From assembly GCF_028198165.1 (NCBI RefSeq), contig NZ_CP116339.1, positions 3,789,001 to 3,853,000 of the forward strand: a stretch of 64,000 nt of DNA, read 5' to 3'. Shown one piece after another: positions 8,839 to 17,435 of the stretch (its first letter is position 1; each line of letters starts with the position of its first letter). This DNA is from Pseudoxanthomonas sp. JBR18 (lineage in GTDB: Bacteria > Pseudomonadota > Gammaproteobacteria > Xanthomonadales > Xanthomonadaceae). Made by a program: the position numbers and the translations under genes. The notes below the pieces were generated by a model, which did no database searches, was not told the origin of the DNA, and saw only the letters and a list, made by a program, of their open reading frames with translations.

Positions 8839-9990
8839 TCAGCGGCCCGCGGCGGCGTCCTTGTCGGTGGTGAAGCGGTAGACGATGCGGTTGACGTAGG
8901 TCTTGCCCGGATCCAGGCGCGCCGCGGCCGGGCCGAAGCTCGCTTGGTTGGGGGTATCGGGGAACAGCTGCGGCTCAAGCACGAAGGCATCGCCCTGGCG
9001 ATACAGGTGGCCGGACTTGCCCACCGTGGTGCCATCCAGGAAGTTGCCGGAATAGAACTGCAGGCCCGGCTGGTCGGAGACCAGGGACATCACACGACCG
9101 CTCTTGGGATCATGGACCCGGGCAACCTCGCGTGGCTTGGCCGCGCGCGTCTTGCTGATGACCCAGTTGTGGTCATAGCCGCGGCCCAGCGCCAGCTGTG
9201 GTTCCTTGCCGGCGTCACGCACGTCGCGGCCAATCGGCTTGGGGCTGCGGAAGTCGAACACCGTGCCGGCCACCGGCGTGATTTCACCGGTTGGGATCAG
9301 CGTGGCATCGACCGGGGTGTAGGCATCGCCATGGATGGTCAGCTCCTGGTCCATCGCCGAGCCCGAGCCTTCGCCGGCCAGGTTCCAGTAGGTGTGGTTG
9401 CTGAGGTTGACGACGGTGGGCTTGTCGGTGGTAGCGCGGTACTCGATGGCCAGCGTGCCGTTGCCTTCCAGCGTGTAGGTCGCGGTGACCGTGAGCTTGC
9501 CGGGAAAGCCCTGGTCGCCGTCCGGGCTGACGTGGCGCAGGGTGGCGCGATCGGGCTTGGCCTCCACGACATCCCACACCACCTTGTCCAGGCCTTGCTT
9601 GCCGCCGTGCAGGCTGTTGGGACCGTCGTTGAGTGGCACCTGATAGGCATGCCCATCCAGCGTGAAGCGGCCCTTCGCCAGCCGGTTGGCAAAGCGACCC
9701 ACGATCACGCCGAAGTACTGCGGATTATCCAGGGTCGCCTTGAGCGTGGCGTCGCCCAGCACCACGTCGCCGGGCTTGCCGTTGCGGTCGGGCACGTCCA
9801 GCGCATGCAGGGCCGCACCGAGCGTGCTGATCGTGGCCTGCATACCGTGGCCATCGTGCAGCGTGATCGTCTCGACCTTGGTGCCTTCCGGCGTGGTGCC
9901 GAGCACCGCGCGTTCCTGCGCATCCGCCGCGGCGGACGTGGCCAGCAAGCCGGCCGCGCACAGCATCGCCCCTCTCACGACATTCCCCAT
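8839..9990 (-). CDS. galM: Periplasmic aldose 1-epimerase (mutarotase)
   Basis: 383 residues with an N-terminal signal peptide ending SAAADAQE, so the enzyme acts in the periplasm. GalM fold motifs are present: FANRLAKG, NSLHGGKQG (first catalytic His), VNLSNHTYWNL (second His), and the C-terminal VLEPQLFPDTPNQ carrying the catalytic Glu. It interconverts alpha and beta anomers of galactose and related sugars after oligosaccharide cleavage. GGAGGG lies eight bases upstream of the ATG. It leads the transcript that continues into the TonB receptor and sialidase-fold hydrolase, and a candidate DgoR operator lies in its promoter. Confidence 0.92.
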   Translation of the reverse strand: MGNVVRGAMLCAAGLLATSAAADAQERAVLGTTPEGTKVETITLHDGHGMQATISTLGAALHALDVPDRNGKPGDVVLGDATLKATLDNPQYFGVIVGRFANRLAKGRFTLDGHAYQVPLNDGPNSLHGGKQGLDKVVWDVVEAKPDRATLRHVSPDGDQGFPGKLTVTATYTLEGNGTLAIEYRATTDKPTVVNLSNHTYWNLAGEGSGSAMDQELTIHGDAYTPVDATLIPTGEITPVAGTVFDFRSPKPIGRDVRDAGKEPQLALGRGYDHNWVISKTRAAKPREVARVHDPKSGRVMSLVSDQPGLQFYSGNFLDGTTVGKSGHLYRQGDAFVLEPQLFPDTPNQASFGPAAARLDPGKTYVNRIVYRFTTDKDAAAGR

Positions 9991-10030
9991 CGAACCATCC
10001 CTCCAGAAGTTGTGAGTCTACTAAACCATA

Positions 10031-10041
10031 TTATCGGACAA
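10031..10041. promoter_or_regulatory. Candidate DgoR operator upstream of galM
   Basis: TTATCGGACAA on the plus strand, 41 bases upstream of the galM start. On the minus strand the site overlaps a GATAAT hexamer that could serve as -10. It matches the site at dgoR in 10 of 11 positions. It lies in the 95-base gap between dgoK and galM, so the galM-receptor-hydrolase operon can be controlled separately from dgoK. Confidence 0.6.
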
Positions 10042-10085
10042 TTAAAACGCTGCACTGCAACAGCGCCATTGGCGGCTGCGCCCAT

Positions 10086-11009
10086 TCATGCGGCCATGCA
10101 TCGATCCAGTTCGACGAATCCCATCGCCACGGCGTCCTGCGAAGGCACGATGCTGGCGCTCTCGCCGAGTACCTCCAGCGCTGCGCGGTAGAGCGCACAC
10201 ACCGGTCCGGAGCCCACCAGCGGAATCGGACCGGCGTCGAAGCCACCGAACACCGACCGCGCATCGGCGATCTCTGCCCCGATCAGCAGTCCGCGCAGGT
10301 AGCTGCTGGCATCCTCGAGGGCCAAGCCCTGGCGGATGGCGCGGGCGCGCACGCCGAACAGCAGTGCGCCCAGTCCCAGGCCGCCGGACGCGCCTTCGCG
10401 CACCCCATCGGCGAAGGCCGCCCCAACCTGGCCGGGACCCCGCAGGATCGACGACAGCGCACCGCCGTTGGAGAGACGGTCATGCAACTCCCCGGACAGG
10501 GTGGTCATGAACTCCGCGATCCGTCCGTCCCGCACGCTGACCCACTTGGTGTGCGTCCCCGGCAGGGCCACCACTGGCGCCTGCCCAAGTCGACCGGCGG
10601 CCAACAGGCCAAAGAATTCGGTCTCCTCGCCGCGCATGATGTCCGGCGCGCCGTCGCGGGCACGGACGCAGGCCAGGCCGGGGACGATCTTCATGTCCAG
10701 CGTGCCGATGCGCACGTCGACCAGCCGCGCGGCCACTTGGGCCACGTCGGCCGGACACGGGACATAGCCCGCGTCGGTCCAGCCGATGTTGGAGCCGATC
10801 ATGCCGGCGGCGTAGACATGCTCGACCTGCGGCCAGCGGGTGCGGACCTGATGGGCGAGCGCGGCCATTCCGTCGCGGTCCAGGGTCGCCACGCCGGCCG
10901 CGACTTCCAGCGCATCCTCGATGCCGGCATCGGGCGCGATCCGGTAGGCGCGGAAGTTGGTGCTGCCCCAGTTGATGCCGACAATGCTGTCGGTGCGGGT
11001 CTCGGTCAT
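10086..11009 (-). CDS. dgoK: 2-dehydro-3-deoxygalactonokinase
   Basis: 307 residues from ATG 11009 (MTETRTDSIVGINWGSTNFR). The open frame continues to 11393 but that part is a shadow of the GH43 gene. Recognisable DgoK features are the N-terminal GINWGSTNFRAY nucleotide-binding segment, GSNIGW, RGEETE, LPGTHTKWV and the C-terminal VGSGPVCALY. It phosphorylates 2-keto-3-deoxygalactonate at C6, supplying DgoA. It lies 28 bases downstream of the GH43 lipoprotein gene and is probably co-transcribed with it, separate from dgoRAD, unlike the E. coli arrangement. Confidence 0.93.
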   Translation of the reverse strand: MTETRTDSIVGINWGSTNFRAYRIAPDAGIEDALEVAAGVATLDRDGMAALAHQVRTRWPQVEHVYAAGMIGSNIGWTDAGYVPCPADVAQVAARLVDVRIGTLDMKIVPGLACVRARDGAPDIMRGEETEFFGLLAAGRLGQAPVVALPGTHTKWVSVRDGRIAEFMTTLSGELHDRLSNGGALSSILRGPGQVGAAFADGVREGASGGLGLGALLFGVRARAIRQGLALEDASSYLRGLLIGAEIADARSVFGGFDAGPIPLVGSGPVCALYRAALEVLGESASIVPSQDAVAMGFVELDRCMAA

Positions 11010-11037
11010 ATGGTGGAATTCCGGTAGAAGGCGAGGA

Positions 11038-12072
11038 TCACGGGCCCACCACCGGGCGGCCGTGGGTCCAGTCCAGAGGCAGGATGTAGAGCGCACGGTA
11101 GCGCGACCCGCCGGGTCCGGCCGGCCGCCAGCCGTGGAAGGCGATCCAGTCGCGCCCATGGGCGTGGAAGACGCTCTGGTGGCCCGGTCCGACCAGCGCC
11201 GGCGGCCCCGGTCGACTGGACAGGATGGGATTCTCCGGCGCGTCGTGGCATGGGCCGAGCGGTCCGTCACAGCGCGCATAGCCGGTGGCATAAGCACCGG
11301 AGCCATAGTCGTTGCCGGCGTAGAACAGATACAACTGGCCGGCGTGCAGGACGAACTGCGGCGCCTCGATGACATGGCCTTCCCATGGCGCATCGTTGGC
11401 GATGCCGGCCAATGCCTGCGGCTGTCCGGCCAGCGACAGTCCGTCGCCCGCCAAGCGCTGGACCAGGAAGCGGGTGGTCACCCCGCAGCAGTTGCCGTCT
11501 GTCTTGTAGATCAGCCACAGCCGCGCGTGTCCTGCGGCATCGGTGTCGCGATACGGGCTGGCATCGATGACGCCGTAGGTTCCGCCGCAGGTCAGCGGCT
11601 CAGGCTGCGGCACGAACGGCCCCTGCGGCGTGTCCGAGGTCGCAGCGCCCAGGCACAAGGTGAGGCCATCAGGGCGCTGCCGGGTGGCATGCCGAGCGGT
11701 GAAGTACAGGACATAGCGCGTGCCGATCCTCATGACTTCCGGTGCCCAGATATCCGGACGTCCGGCCCGCGCCCATGGGGGCGGGGAGGGCATCGCATCG
11801 ACCGGTGCGGTCCAGTGCAGGCCATCTGCCGAGGTGGAGTGCGCGACGTGGATCGGCGCACCTCCAGGCCCGGCGCGGTTGGTCGCGTAGGCCGCCAGCG
11901 AACCGTCCTCCAGCGGAAGGATGAAAGGATCGGCAAAGCCGGTGTCGAGCACGGGCGTGACGGTCAGTGTCTGCATGCGCTGCGGCGGCGTGGCGCAGCC
12001 GCCCAGAAGCAGCGCGGCCAAGGTGATCGATGCCAGGCGGCGGCGCTTTTCGGCAAGAGTTGAAAAAATCAT
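11038..12072 (-). CDS. GH43-type glycoside hydrolase lipoprotein (arabinan/xylan-active family)
   Basis: 344 residues from ATG 12072 with a basic n-region, hydrophobic stretch and lipobox LLGGC, so a lipid-anchored envelope enzyme. Five-bladed GH43 landmarks: TGFADPFIL (catalytic-base Asp), YGVIDASPY (modulating Asp) and HVIEAPQF (general-acid Glu). GH43 enzymes remove alpha-L-arabinofuranosyl, xylosyl or galactosyl residues. It precedes dgoK in one operon. The start is unusual: no Shine-Dalgarno sequence precedes it, and a plausible transcription start lies only about two bases upstream, which suggests a leaderless message. A TTG at 12108 is in frame but forms part of a -35 box. Confidence 0.85.
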   Translation of the reverse strand: MIFSTLAEKRRRLASITLAALLLGGCATPPQRMQTLTVTPVLDTGFADPFILPLEDGSLAAYATNRAGPGGAPIHVAHSTSADGLHWTAPVDAMPSPPPWARAGRPDIWAPEVMRIGTRYVLYFTARHATRQRPDGLTLCLGAATSDTPQGPFVPQPEPLTCGGTYGVIDASPYRDTDAAGHARLWLIYKTDGNCCGVTTRFLVQRLAGDGLSLAGQPQALAGIANDAPWEGHVIEAPQFVLHAGQLYLFYAGNDYGSGAYATGYARCDGPLGPCHDAPENPILSSRPGPPALVGPGHQSVFHAHGRDWIAFHGWRPAGPGGSRYRALYILPLDWTHGRPVVGP

Positions 12073-12108
12073 ATTGTCGGATAATATGCGCGAACGCCGG
12101 CCTGTCAA
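12073..12108 (-). promoter_or_regulatory. Promoter of the GH43-dgoK operon
   Basis: On the minus strand a perfect -35 hexamer TTGACA (12108-12103) is followed after 16 bases by TATTAT (12086-12081), close to TATAAT. The expected transcription start is near 12074, two bases before the GH43 ATG. The operator-like 11-mer at 12074-12084 overlaps the -10 and the start point. Confidence 0.6.
12074..12084. promoter_or_regulatory. Candidate DgoR operator at the GH43-dgoK promoter
   Basis: TTGTCGGATAA, the exact reverse complement of the site at 4205. It overlaps the -10 hexamer and would block initiation. A partial copy, TTGTCGGCATC, follows near 12121 and may extend control to the divergent hydrolase-receptor operon. 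Confidence 0.6.
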
Positions 12109-12429
12109 AGGTCGGATCAGTTTGTCGGCATCAGCGCAACGCCTTGGGAGGGGACATGCGCGTCACGACCACCCTATCGGCGCCGTCCCGGCGTCGCATG
12201 TCCGCCAATGCTTCCGTGGCACGGCCTGCACCACGTGCGTGGTGCCCGCGCGGAATCCTACGTTGATGCCCGCCGGACTGCGGCACGGCACGCGTCCGCC
12301 CGCGTTGACGCCCCGCCGCGTCCGCGAATGGACATGCATCCCAGCGATCAGACACCCCATCCGCCTGCCTGCCGCCCATCCGGCGTACAGGCCGGCTCAC
12401 CGCACCTGAAACCCAGACCGGAGCACCTC
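12109..12429. other. Intergenic leader before the clan GH-A hydrolase
   Basis: About 320 bases without a convincing gene. The downstream hydrolase frame is open back to 12208, but the N-terminal extension has no signal-peptide sense and reads as arginine/proline-rich noise. A partial operator-like TTGTCGGCATC lies near 12121. It presumably holds the promoter and a long leader of the plus-strand operon. Confidence 0.5.
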
Positions 12430-13629
12430 ATGCCCTCACGCCCCCTTGCCGTCCTGCTCTTGAGCGCCGCTCTTGGCGCCGCCTGTGTCCTGCCGGCCGC
12501 CGCCCGTCCCGCGCCCGAGGGCGCCGCCGCGGTCGTCGACGCGCCTGGGCGCTGGAGCACCGAGCGCGCCAATGCCTGGTACCAGGCCCAGCCCTGGCTG
12601 GTGGGCAGCAACTACATCCCGGCCGATGCGATCAACCAGCTGGAGATGTTCCAGGCGGCGACCTTCGACCCGGCCCGCATCGACAAGGAGCTGGGCTGGG
12701 CACATGACCAGTTCGGCATGAACACCATGCGCGTCTACCTGCATGACCTGCTGTGGACGCAGGATCCCAAGGGCCTGATCAAGCGCCTGGACCAGTTCCT
12801 GACCATCGCCGACAAGCATGGCATCCGCCCGGTCTTCGTGCTGTTCGACAGCTGCTGGGATCCGGACCCGGTGCTGGGCCCGCAGCACCGGCCGATTCCC
12901 GGCGTGCACAACTCCGGCTGGGTGCAGAGCCCGGGGCGCCATGCGCTGGTCGACCCGGCCAACGACCCGCATTTCCGCAGCTATGTCCAGGGCGTGGTCG
13001 GTGCGTTCGCCAAGGACAAGCGCGTGCTGGCCTGGGACATCTGGAACGAGCCTGACAATCCCGGCGGCGGCAACTACATGGACAAGCAGTTGCCGGGCGA
13101 GCAGGAACGCATCGCCGAACTGCTGCCCAAGGCGTTCGCCTGGGCGCGCAGCCAGTCGCCCATCCAGCCGCTGACCAGCGGCGTGTGGATCGGCAAGGAC
13201 TGGTCGCCCGGTGCACCGGACCTCAACGCGATCCAGCAGGCGCAGCTGTCCAACTCGGACGTGATCACCTTCCACAACTACGAGCAGCCGGAGAACTTCG
13301 AGGCGCGCATCGCGCAGCTGCGCCCGTACGGCCGCCCATTGATCTGCACCGAATGGATGGCGCGCGGTAGTGGCTCGGCCGTGGACACCATCCTGCCGAT
13401 CGGCCATCGCGAACACGTCGGGATGATCAACTGGGGCCTGGTCGACGGCGCCATCCAGACCCGCTTCCCGTGGGACAGCTGGGAGCGGCCGTACACGATG
13501 AAGGAGCCGGTGCTCTGGTTCCACGACCTCATCCACGCCGACGGCACCCCGTATCGCGCCCGCGAAGCCCAGCTCTATCGCCAACTCGAGGCCGAGCAGG
13601 CCGCGACGGCACAAGCCGCGGCGCGCTAA
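12430..13629 (+). CDS. Secreted clan GH-A glycoside hydrolase (GH5-like)
   Basis: 399 residues from ATG 12430, chosen because GGAG stands a few bases upstream and the next residues form a signal peptide (LAVLLLSAALGAACVLPAAA). A TIM-barrel clan GH-A enzyme: the acid/base Glu is in WDIWNEPD and the nucleophile Glu in ICTEWMAR, with VITFHNYE between. Databases often label such Xanthomonas proteins cellulase-like or beta-xylanase. It stands 81 bases before a TonB receptor, so it probably processes the same polysaccharide. A galactan or mannan backbone fits the galactose pathway nearby, but the specificity is not visible in the sequence. Confidence 0.82.
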   Translation: MPSRPLAVLLLSAALGAACVLPAAARPAPEGAAAVVDAPGRWSTERANAWYQAQPWLVGSNYIPADAINQLEMFQAATFDPARIDKELGWAHDQFGMNTMRVYLHDLLWTQDPKGLIKRLDQFLTIADKHGIRPVFVLFDSCWDPDPVLGPQHRPIPGVHNSGWVQSPGRHALVDPANDPHFRSYVQGVVGAFAKDKRVLAWDIWNEPDNPGGGNYMDKQLPGEQERIAELLPKAFAWARSQSPIQPLTSGVWIGKDWSPGAPDLNAIQQAQLSNSDVITFHNYEQPENFEARIAQLRPYGRPLICTEWMARGSGSAVDTILPIGHREHVGMINWGLVDGAIQTRFPWDSWERPYTMKEPVLWFHDLIHADGTPYRAREAQLYRQLEAEQAATAQAAAR

Positions 13630-13710
13630 CTCGACGCAGCAGGCACCACCGAACACAGAAGGCCCCCACGCCCTCTCACGCGGCCACCAGGCCCCCTCCG
13701 GAGTTCCGGC

Positions 13711-16539
13711 ATGAACGTACGTATTTCCCGCCCCGTCGCCACCGTGCTGGCCAGCGCTGTTGCGCTGGCCCTGATGAGTCCCGCCACCGCGCAGGAAACA
13801 AGCACGAGCGACCCGGCATCCGCCCCAGCGACTTCCACGGCCACCCCGCGCGAAGACACCTTACAGCCTGCCCAGGCCCAGGACGTCACGCCCGAGCAGG
13901 TGGACGCGCAGGAACTGGCTGCGGTGAAGGTGGTCGGCCTGCGCGCCAGCCTGCAGACCGCCCAATCGATCAAGCGCGATGCCACCCAGATCGTCGATTC
14001 GGTGGTCGCCGAAGACCTGGGCAAGCTGCCCGACGTCACCGCCTCGGCGTCCCTGGCGCGCGTGACCGGCGTGCAGGTGACCCGCGCGGCGGGCGAGGCC
14101 GCCGACGTCCAGGTGCGCGGCCTGCCCAACCTCACCACCACCTACAACGGGCGGGAGATCTTCACCGCCGAGAACCGCAGCGTGGCCCTGCAGGACTTCC
14201 CGGCCGGCGGCGTGGCGGGGCTGGATGTCTACAAGTCCAGCACCGCCGACCTGGTCGAACCCGGTATCGCGGGCCTGATCGACGTGCGCTCGCGCCGGCC
14301 ATTCGACTTCGAGGGGCGCGAACTGTCCGGCTCGCTCAACTACGCCTATTTCGACCAGTCCGACAAGGGCGATGCCAACGGCAATTTTCTTTTCAGTGAC
14401 CGCTGGGACACCGAAGTGGGCGAGATGGGCTTTTTGGTCAACGCGGCCTGGAATCGCCTGCGCTTCCTGGATTCGACCCGCGAGAACTCGCTGGTGATGG
14501 GCGTGGCCCAGCCCAGCCAGACCGACCAACCCGGCTTCCGTTTCCCCGACGGCATCGGCACCTTCTACGGGCAGGGCATGCGGACGCGCCCGTCGATCAA
14601 CAGCGCCTTCCAGTGGAAGCCCAACGAAAGCTGGGAGCTCAATGCGGATTTCCTCTACCAGGGGTTCCGCAGCCACGACAACGACAGCTACATGTTCGTG
14701 CCGCTGTATACAGCCGAAACGCAGTTCTCCAACGTGGTCACCGTGCCGGGTGAATCGGGTCCACAGGCGCAGAGCCTGACCGCCACGGGAGGCCTGCGCC
14801 CGGAGGGATACCAGGCGTCGACCAACGCCAGCACCAACACCTACCAGATCGGGCTGGGCGCGGTGTACCACGAAGGCGGCGTGCGCTGGTCCACGGACCT
14901 GGCCGCGACCAATTCGAAGTACAAGCTCAAGCAGGCCAACATCGATTACGCCTTTGCGTATGCGCCGACCGTGGACGTCAACTACGCCGTGCCTGGCAGC
15001 GACGGCGGAGGCAGTTACGGCTTCCGAGATTTCGACCTGAGCAACCCTGAGAATTTCATCTTCCGCGGGCTTTACGACCGCAACTACGAAGCTTCGGGCA
15101 AGGATCTCCAGGCCCGGACCGATTTCGAGTTCGTCCCGCAGACCGGCATCATCAGCGCCTACCAGGCCGGCCTGCGCTTCACCAACCGCGACGCCGAGCG
15201 CAAGAGCGGCGATCGCTATGGCTATGTGGAGGGGGCGGGGCTCACCTATCTGGACCTGCCGGTCGACCTGTCGATGACCGGAGGTGGTTTCGAGGGCGAC
15301 GACCACGCGCCGCCGACCCGCTGGATTTCGCCCACCCGGGACAGCATCCGCGACAACATCAATGCCCTGCGCGAACTCACCGACGCGTTGCTGCCGGCGG
15401 ACAACCACGATTTCGACGCCATCGGCCTGCCGGCCTTCAATCCGCTCAATACCTTCAACGCCAACGAAAAGGCCACCACCGCATATGCCCAGGTCAAGTA
15501 CGTCCTGGACACGACGATCCCGATCGACGGTGCGCTGGGCCTGCGGGCGGTCCACACCAAGACCCAGGTGGACGGCACCTCACGCGATGACCAGACCTCG
15601 ACCTATTCCCCGATCAGCAGCAGCAACAGCTATACCGACTACCTGCCCAATGCCAGCATCCGCTTTCGCCTGACCGACAGCTTCCAGATCAGGGCGGCGG
15701 CGACCAAGACACGTACGCGCCCGAACTTCGACCAGCTCAATCCATCCACGATCGTCAACTCGCCGCAGGGCGCGTGCAACATCGATCCTGGCAGCGTGAA
15801 CTGCTTCCGCACCGCTTCGAGCGGCAACCCCGGGCTGTCCCCGCTGGAGTCGGAGAACTACGACCTGTCCTTCGAGTATTACTTCTCACCGACCGGCTCG
15901 GCCACGCTGGCGTTGTTCCGCCGCGATGTGAAGGGGTTCATCTCCAATGTCACCACCGATGTGGCCGATGCCGAATACGGCACCCTGCGCCTGACCCATC
16001 CGGAGAACGGCGGCGAAGGCAAGCTGCAGGGCACCGAGTTCGCCTTCACCAGCTTCCTGGATTTCGACGCCTTGCCCGAATGGGCGCGTGCCTTTGGCGT
16101 CCAGGCCAACTACACCTATATCGACAACGGCGCCGAACAGGGCCCGACCGTGGCCGCTTCGATCCCCGGCAAGCCTCGCGTGCCCGGGGTATCGAAGAAC
16201 TCTTACAACCTGGTCCTGATGTACGAAAAGCCCGAGTTCTCCGCGCGCCTGGCCTACAACTGGCGCTCCAAGTGGGTCCAGGAGTACTCCCAGGTCTACG
16301 ACGTCGCCCTGGATGCCAACGGCCCGTTCATGCCGCTGGTGCAGGACGATCGCGGCGTCCTGGACATGTCGCTCAACTGGACCCCTGTCGAGTCGGTGAC
16401 CTTTGCCTTCGATGTGTCCAACATTCTGGGCGATCCGATCACCAACTCGCGCACCTACAACGTGCAGGGCGACACCTATGCGCGCCAGGTCAAGTACCTG
16501 GAAACGGTGTATTCACTCGGGATGCGGGTGCGGTTCTGA
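13711..16539 (+). CDS. TonB-dependent outer-membrane receptor (carbohydrate type), second copy
   Basis: 942 residues with a signal peptide (VALALMSPATA), acidic linker, then the same pre-plug and plug blocks as the receptor at 5830-8592 (LRASLQTAQSIKRDATQIVDSVVAEDLGKLPD versus its counterpart, quoted here only by position: residues about 82-112). The barrel differs strongly from the other receptor, so the two are old paralogues with different ligands. It ends LGMRVRF, a typical terminal strand. It is probably co-transcribed with the GH-A hydrolase upstream. A GC-rich hairpin follows its stop. Confidence 0.92.
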   Translation: MNVRISRPVATVLASAVALALMSPATAQETSTSDPASAPATSTATPREDTLQPAQAQDVTPEQVDAQELAAVKVVGLRASLQTAQSIKRDATQIVDSVVAEDLGKLPDVTASASLARVTGVQVTRAAGEAADVQVRGLPNLTTTYNGREIFTAENRSVALQDFPAGGVAGLDVYKSSTADLVEPGIAGLIDVRSRRPFDFEGRELSGSLNYAYFDQSDKGDANGNFLFSDRWDTEVGEMGFLVNAAWNRLRFLDSTRENSLVMGVAQPSQTDQPGFRFPDGIGTFYGQGMRTRPSINSAFQWKPNESWELNADFLYQGFRSHDNDSYMFVPLYTAETQFSNVVTVPGESGPQAQSLTATGGLRPEGYQASTNASTNTYQIGLGAVYHEGGVRWSTDLAATNSKYKLKQANIDYAFAYAPTVDVNYAVPGSDGGGSYGFRDFDLSNPENFIFRGLYDRNYEASGKDLQARTDFEFVPQTGIISAYQAGLRFTNRDAERKSGDRYGYVEGAGLTYLDLPVDLSMTGGGFEGDDHAPPTRWISPTRDSIRDNINALRELTDALLPADNHDFDAIGLPAFNPLNTFNANEKATTAYAQVKYVLDTTIPIDGALGLRAVHTKTQVDGTSRDDQTSTYSPISSSNSYTDYLPNASIRFRLTDSFQIRAAATKTRTRPNFDQLNPSTIVNSPQGACNIDPGSVNCFRTASSGNPGLSPLESENYDLSFEYYFSPTGSATLALFRRDVKGFISNVTTDVADAEYGTLRLTHPENGGEGKLQGTEFAFTSFLDFDALPEWARAFGVQANYTYIDNGAEQGPTVAASIPGKPRVPGVSKNSYNLVLMYEKPEFSARLAYNWRSKWVQEYSQVYDVALDANGPFMPLVQDDRGVLDMSLNWTPVESVTFAFDVSNILGDPITNSRTYNVQGDTYARQVKYLETVYSLGMRVRF

Positions 16540-16557
16540 AGAAAGCCTCCGCAAGGT

Positions 16558-16580
16558 GGGGCGCCTGGAATGGGCGCCCC
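16558..16580 (+). terminator. GC-rich hairpin after the second TonB receptor
   Basis: Perfect 8-bp stem GGGGCGCC/GGCGCCCC with a 7-base loop, starting 19 bases after the receptor stop and lying before the convergent phosphatase gene. No clear T-run follows, so it may act as a weak or bidirectional terminator. Confidence 0.5.
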
Positions 16581-16669
16581 GCAGGCGTTTCGCGGCTGGT
16601 GCGTGGCTTGTCGGCCGGTCAGCGGGACATCCCGGGCCACCGAATTGACCCCATGCCGGGTCGTGGCGC

Positions 16670-17332
16670 TCAGGCCAGTACAGGCGCCACGTTCCAGCGC
16701 TCGATCACCGGGGTCATCGCATGGCGCGCATCCAGCGCCAGCAGGCTGAGCGTCGCAGGCTCCAGCACCAGGTGGGCGCCGGCCGCGACCGGCAGGCCGA
16801 GCCAGCGTGTGGCCAAGACCCGGCCGAAGTGTCCGTGCGAAAACAGCGCGATATCGCCAGACAGCCCGCGCAGGCGCCGCACCAGACGGTCGGCCCGCTC
16901 GGTGACCGCCGCCGGGCTTTCGCCATTCGGGCAGCCATCGCGCCAGATGTCCCAGTCCGGTCGCTCGGCCCGGATCTCGATCGAGGTCCGGCCCTCGTCG
17001 TCGCCGTAGTCCCACTCGGCCAGGTCGGGCTCCACCTCGGCCTGCGCTTCCAGGCCGGCCAGCGCGCAGGTGCTGCGCGCACGCATGCGGGGGCTGGTCA
17101 GGACGGTGGAAAACGCGGTGGCGCCCAACAGCGGGACCAGGGCGCGTGCCATCTGCTCGCCCCGCGCGGTCAGGGGGATCTCGCTGCGGCCGGTGTGCCG
17201 ACCTGTCCGCGACCATTCTGTTTCGCCATGCCGCATGAGGTGCAGGCGGGGAGGGTGGGCGATCGGCGGCGTGGCGGCGTCATGGTCGGGAACGGACATC
17301 GGAAAGCTCGACGGAATAGGGCGGGGGAGCAT
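16670..17332 (-). CDS. Histidine phosphatase family protein (phosphoglycerate mutase-like)
   Basis: 220 residues from ATG 17332, which has GGAGG seven bases upstream; the frame is open to 17572 but overlaps pyrC there. The family RHG motif with catalytic His is HLMRHGETEWS, the second His is in FSHGHFGRV, and AEWDYGDDEG is also typical. Members are small cytoplasmic phosphatases, some acting on sugar phosphates, others on ribazole phosphate (CobC) or fructose-2,6-bisphosphate. No cobalamin genes are near, so the substrate is open. It is divergent from pyrC with about 100 bases between. Confidence 0.88.
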   Translation of the reverse strand: MLPRPIPSSFPMSVPDHDAATPPIAHPPRLHLMRHGETEWSRTGRHTGRSEIPLTARGEQMARALVPLLGATAFSTVLTSPRMRARSTCALAGLEAQAEVEPDLAEWDYGDDEGRTSIEIRAERPDWDIWRDGCPNGESPAAVTERADRLVRRLRGLSGDIALFSHGHFGRVLATRWLGLPVAAGAHLVLEPATLSLLALDARHAMTPVIERWNVAPVLA

Positions 17333-17435
17333 CGCATGACCTCCATGAATAGGTGTCCGGCGCGAGTGCCCGTGGAGCAAAAGATGCCTTGGGATACCAT
17401 GACCGGCTGCTCGACTCCTGATTCCGACGCCCCCC

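Noticed and set aside
12208..12429. N-terminal extension of the clan GH-A hydrolase
   Set aside because: It would bury the signal peptide internally; the ATG at 12430 has a ribosome site.
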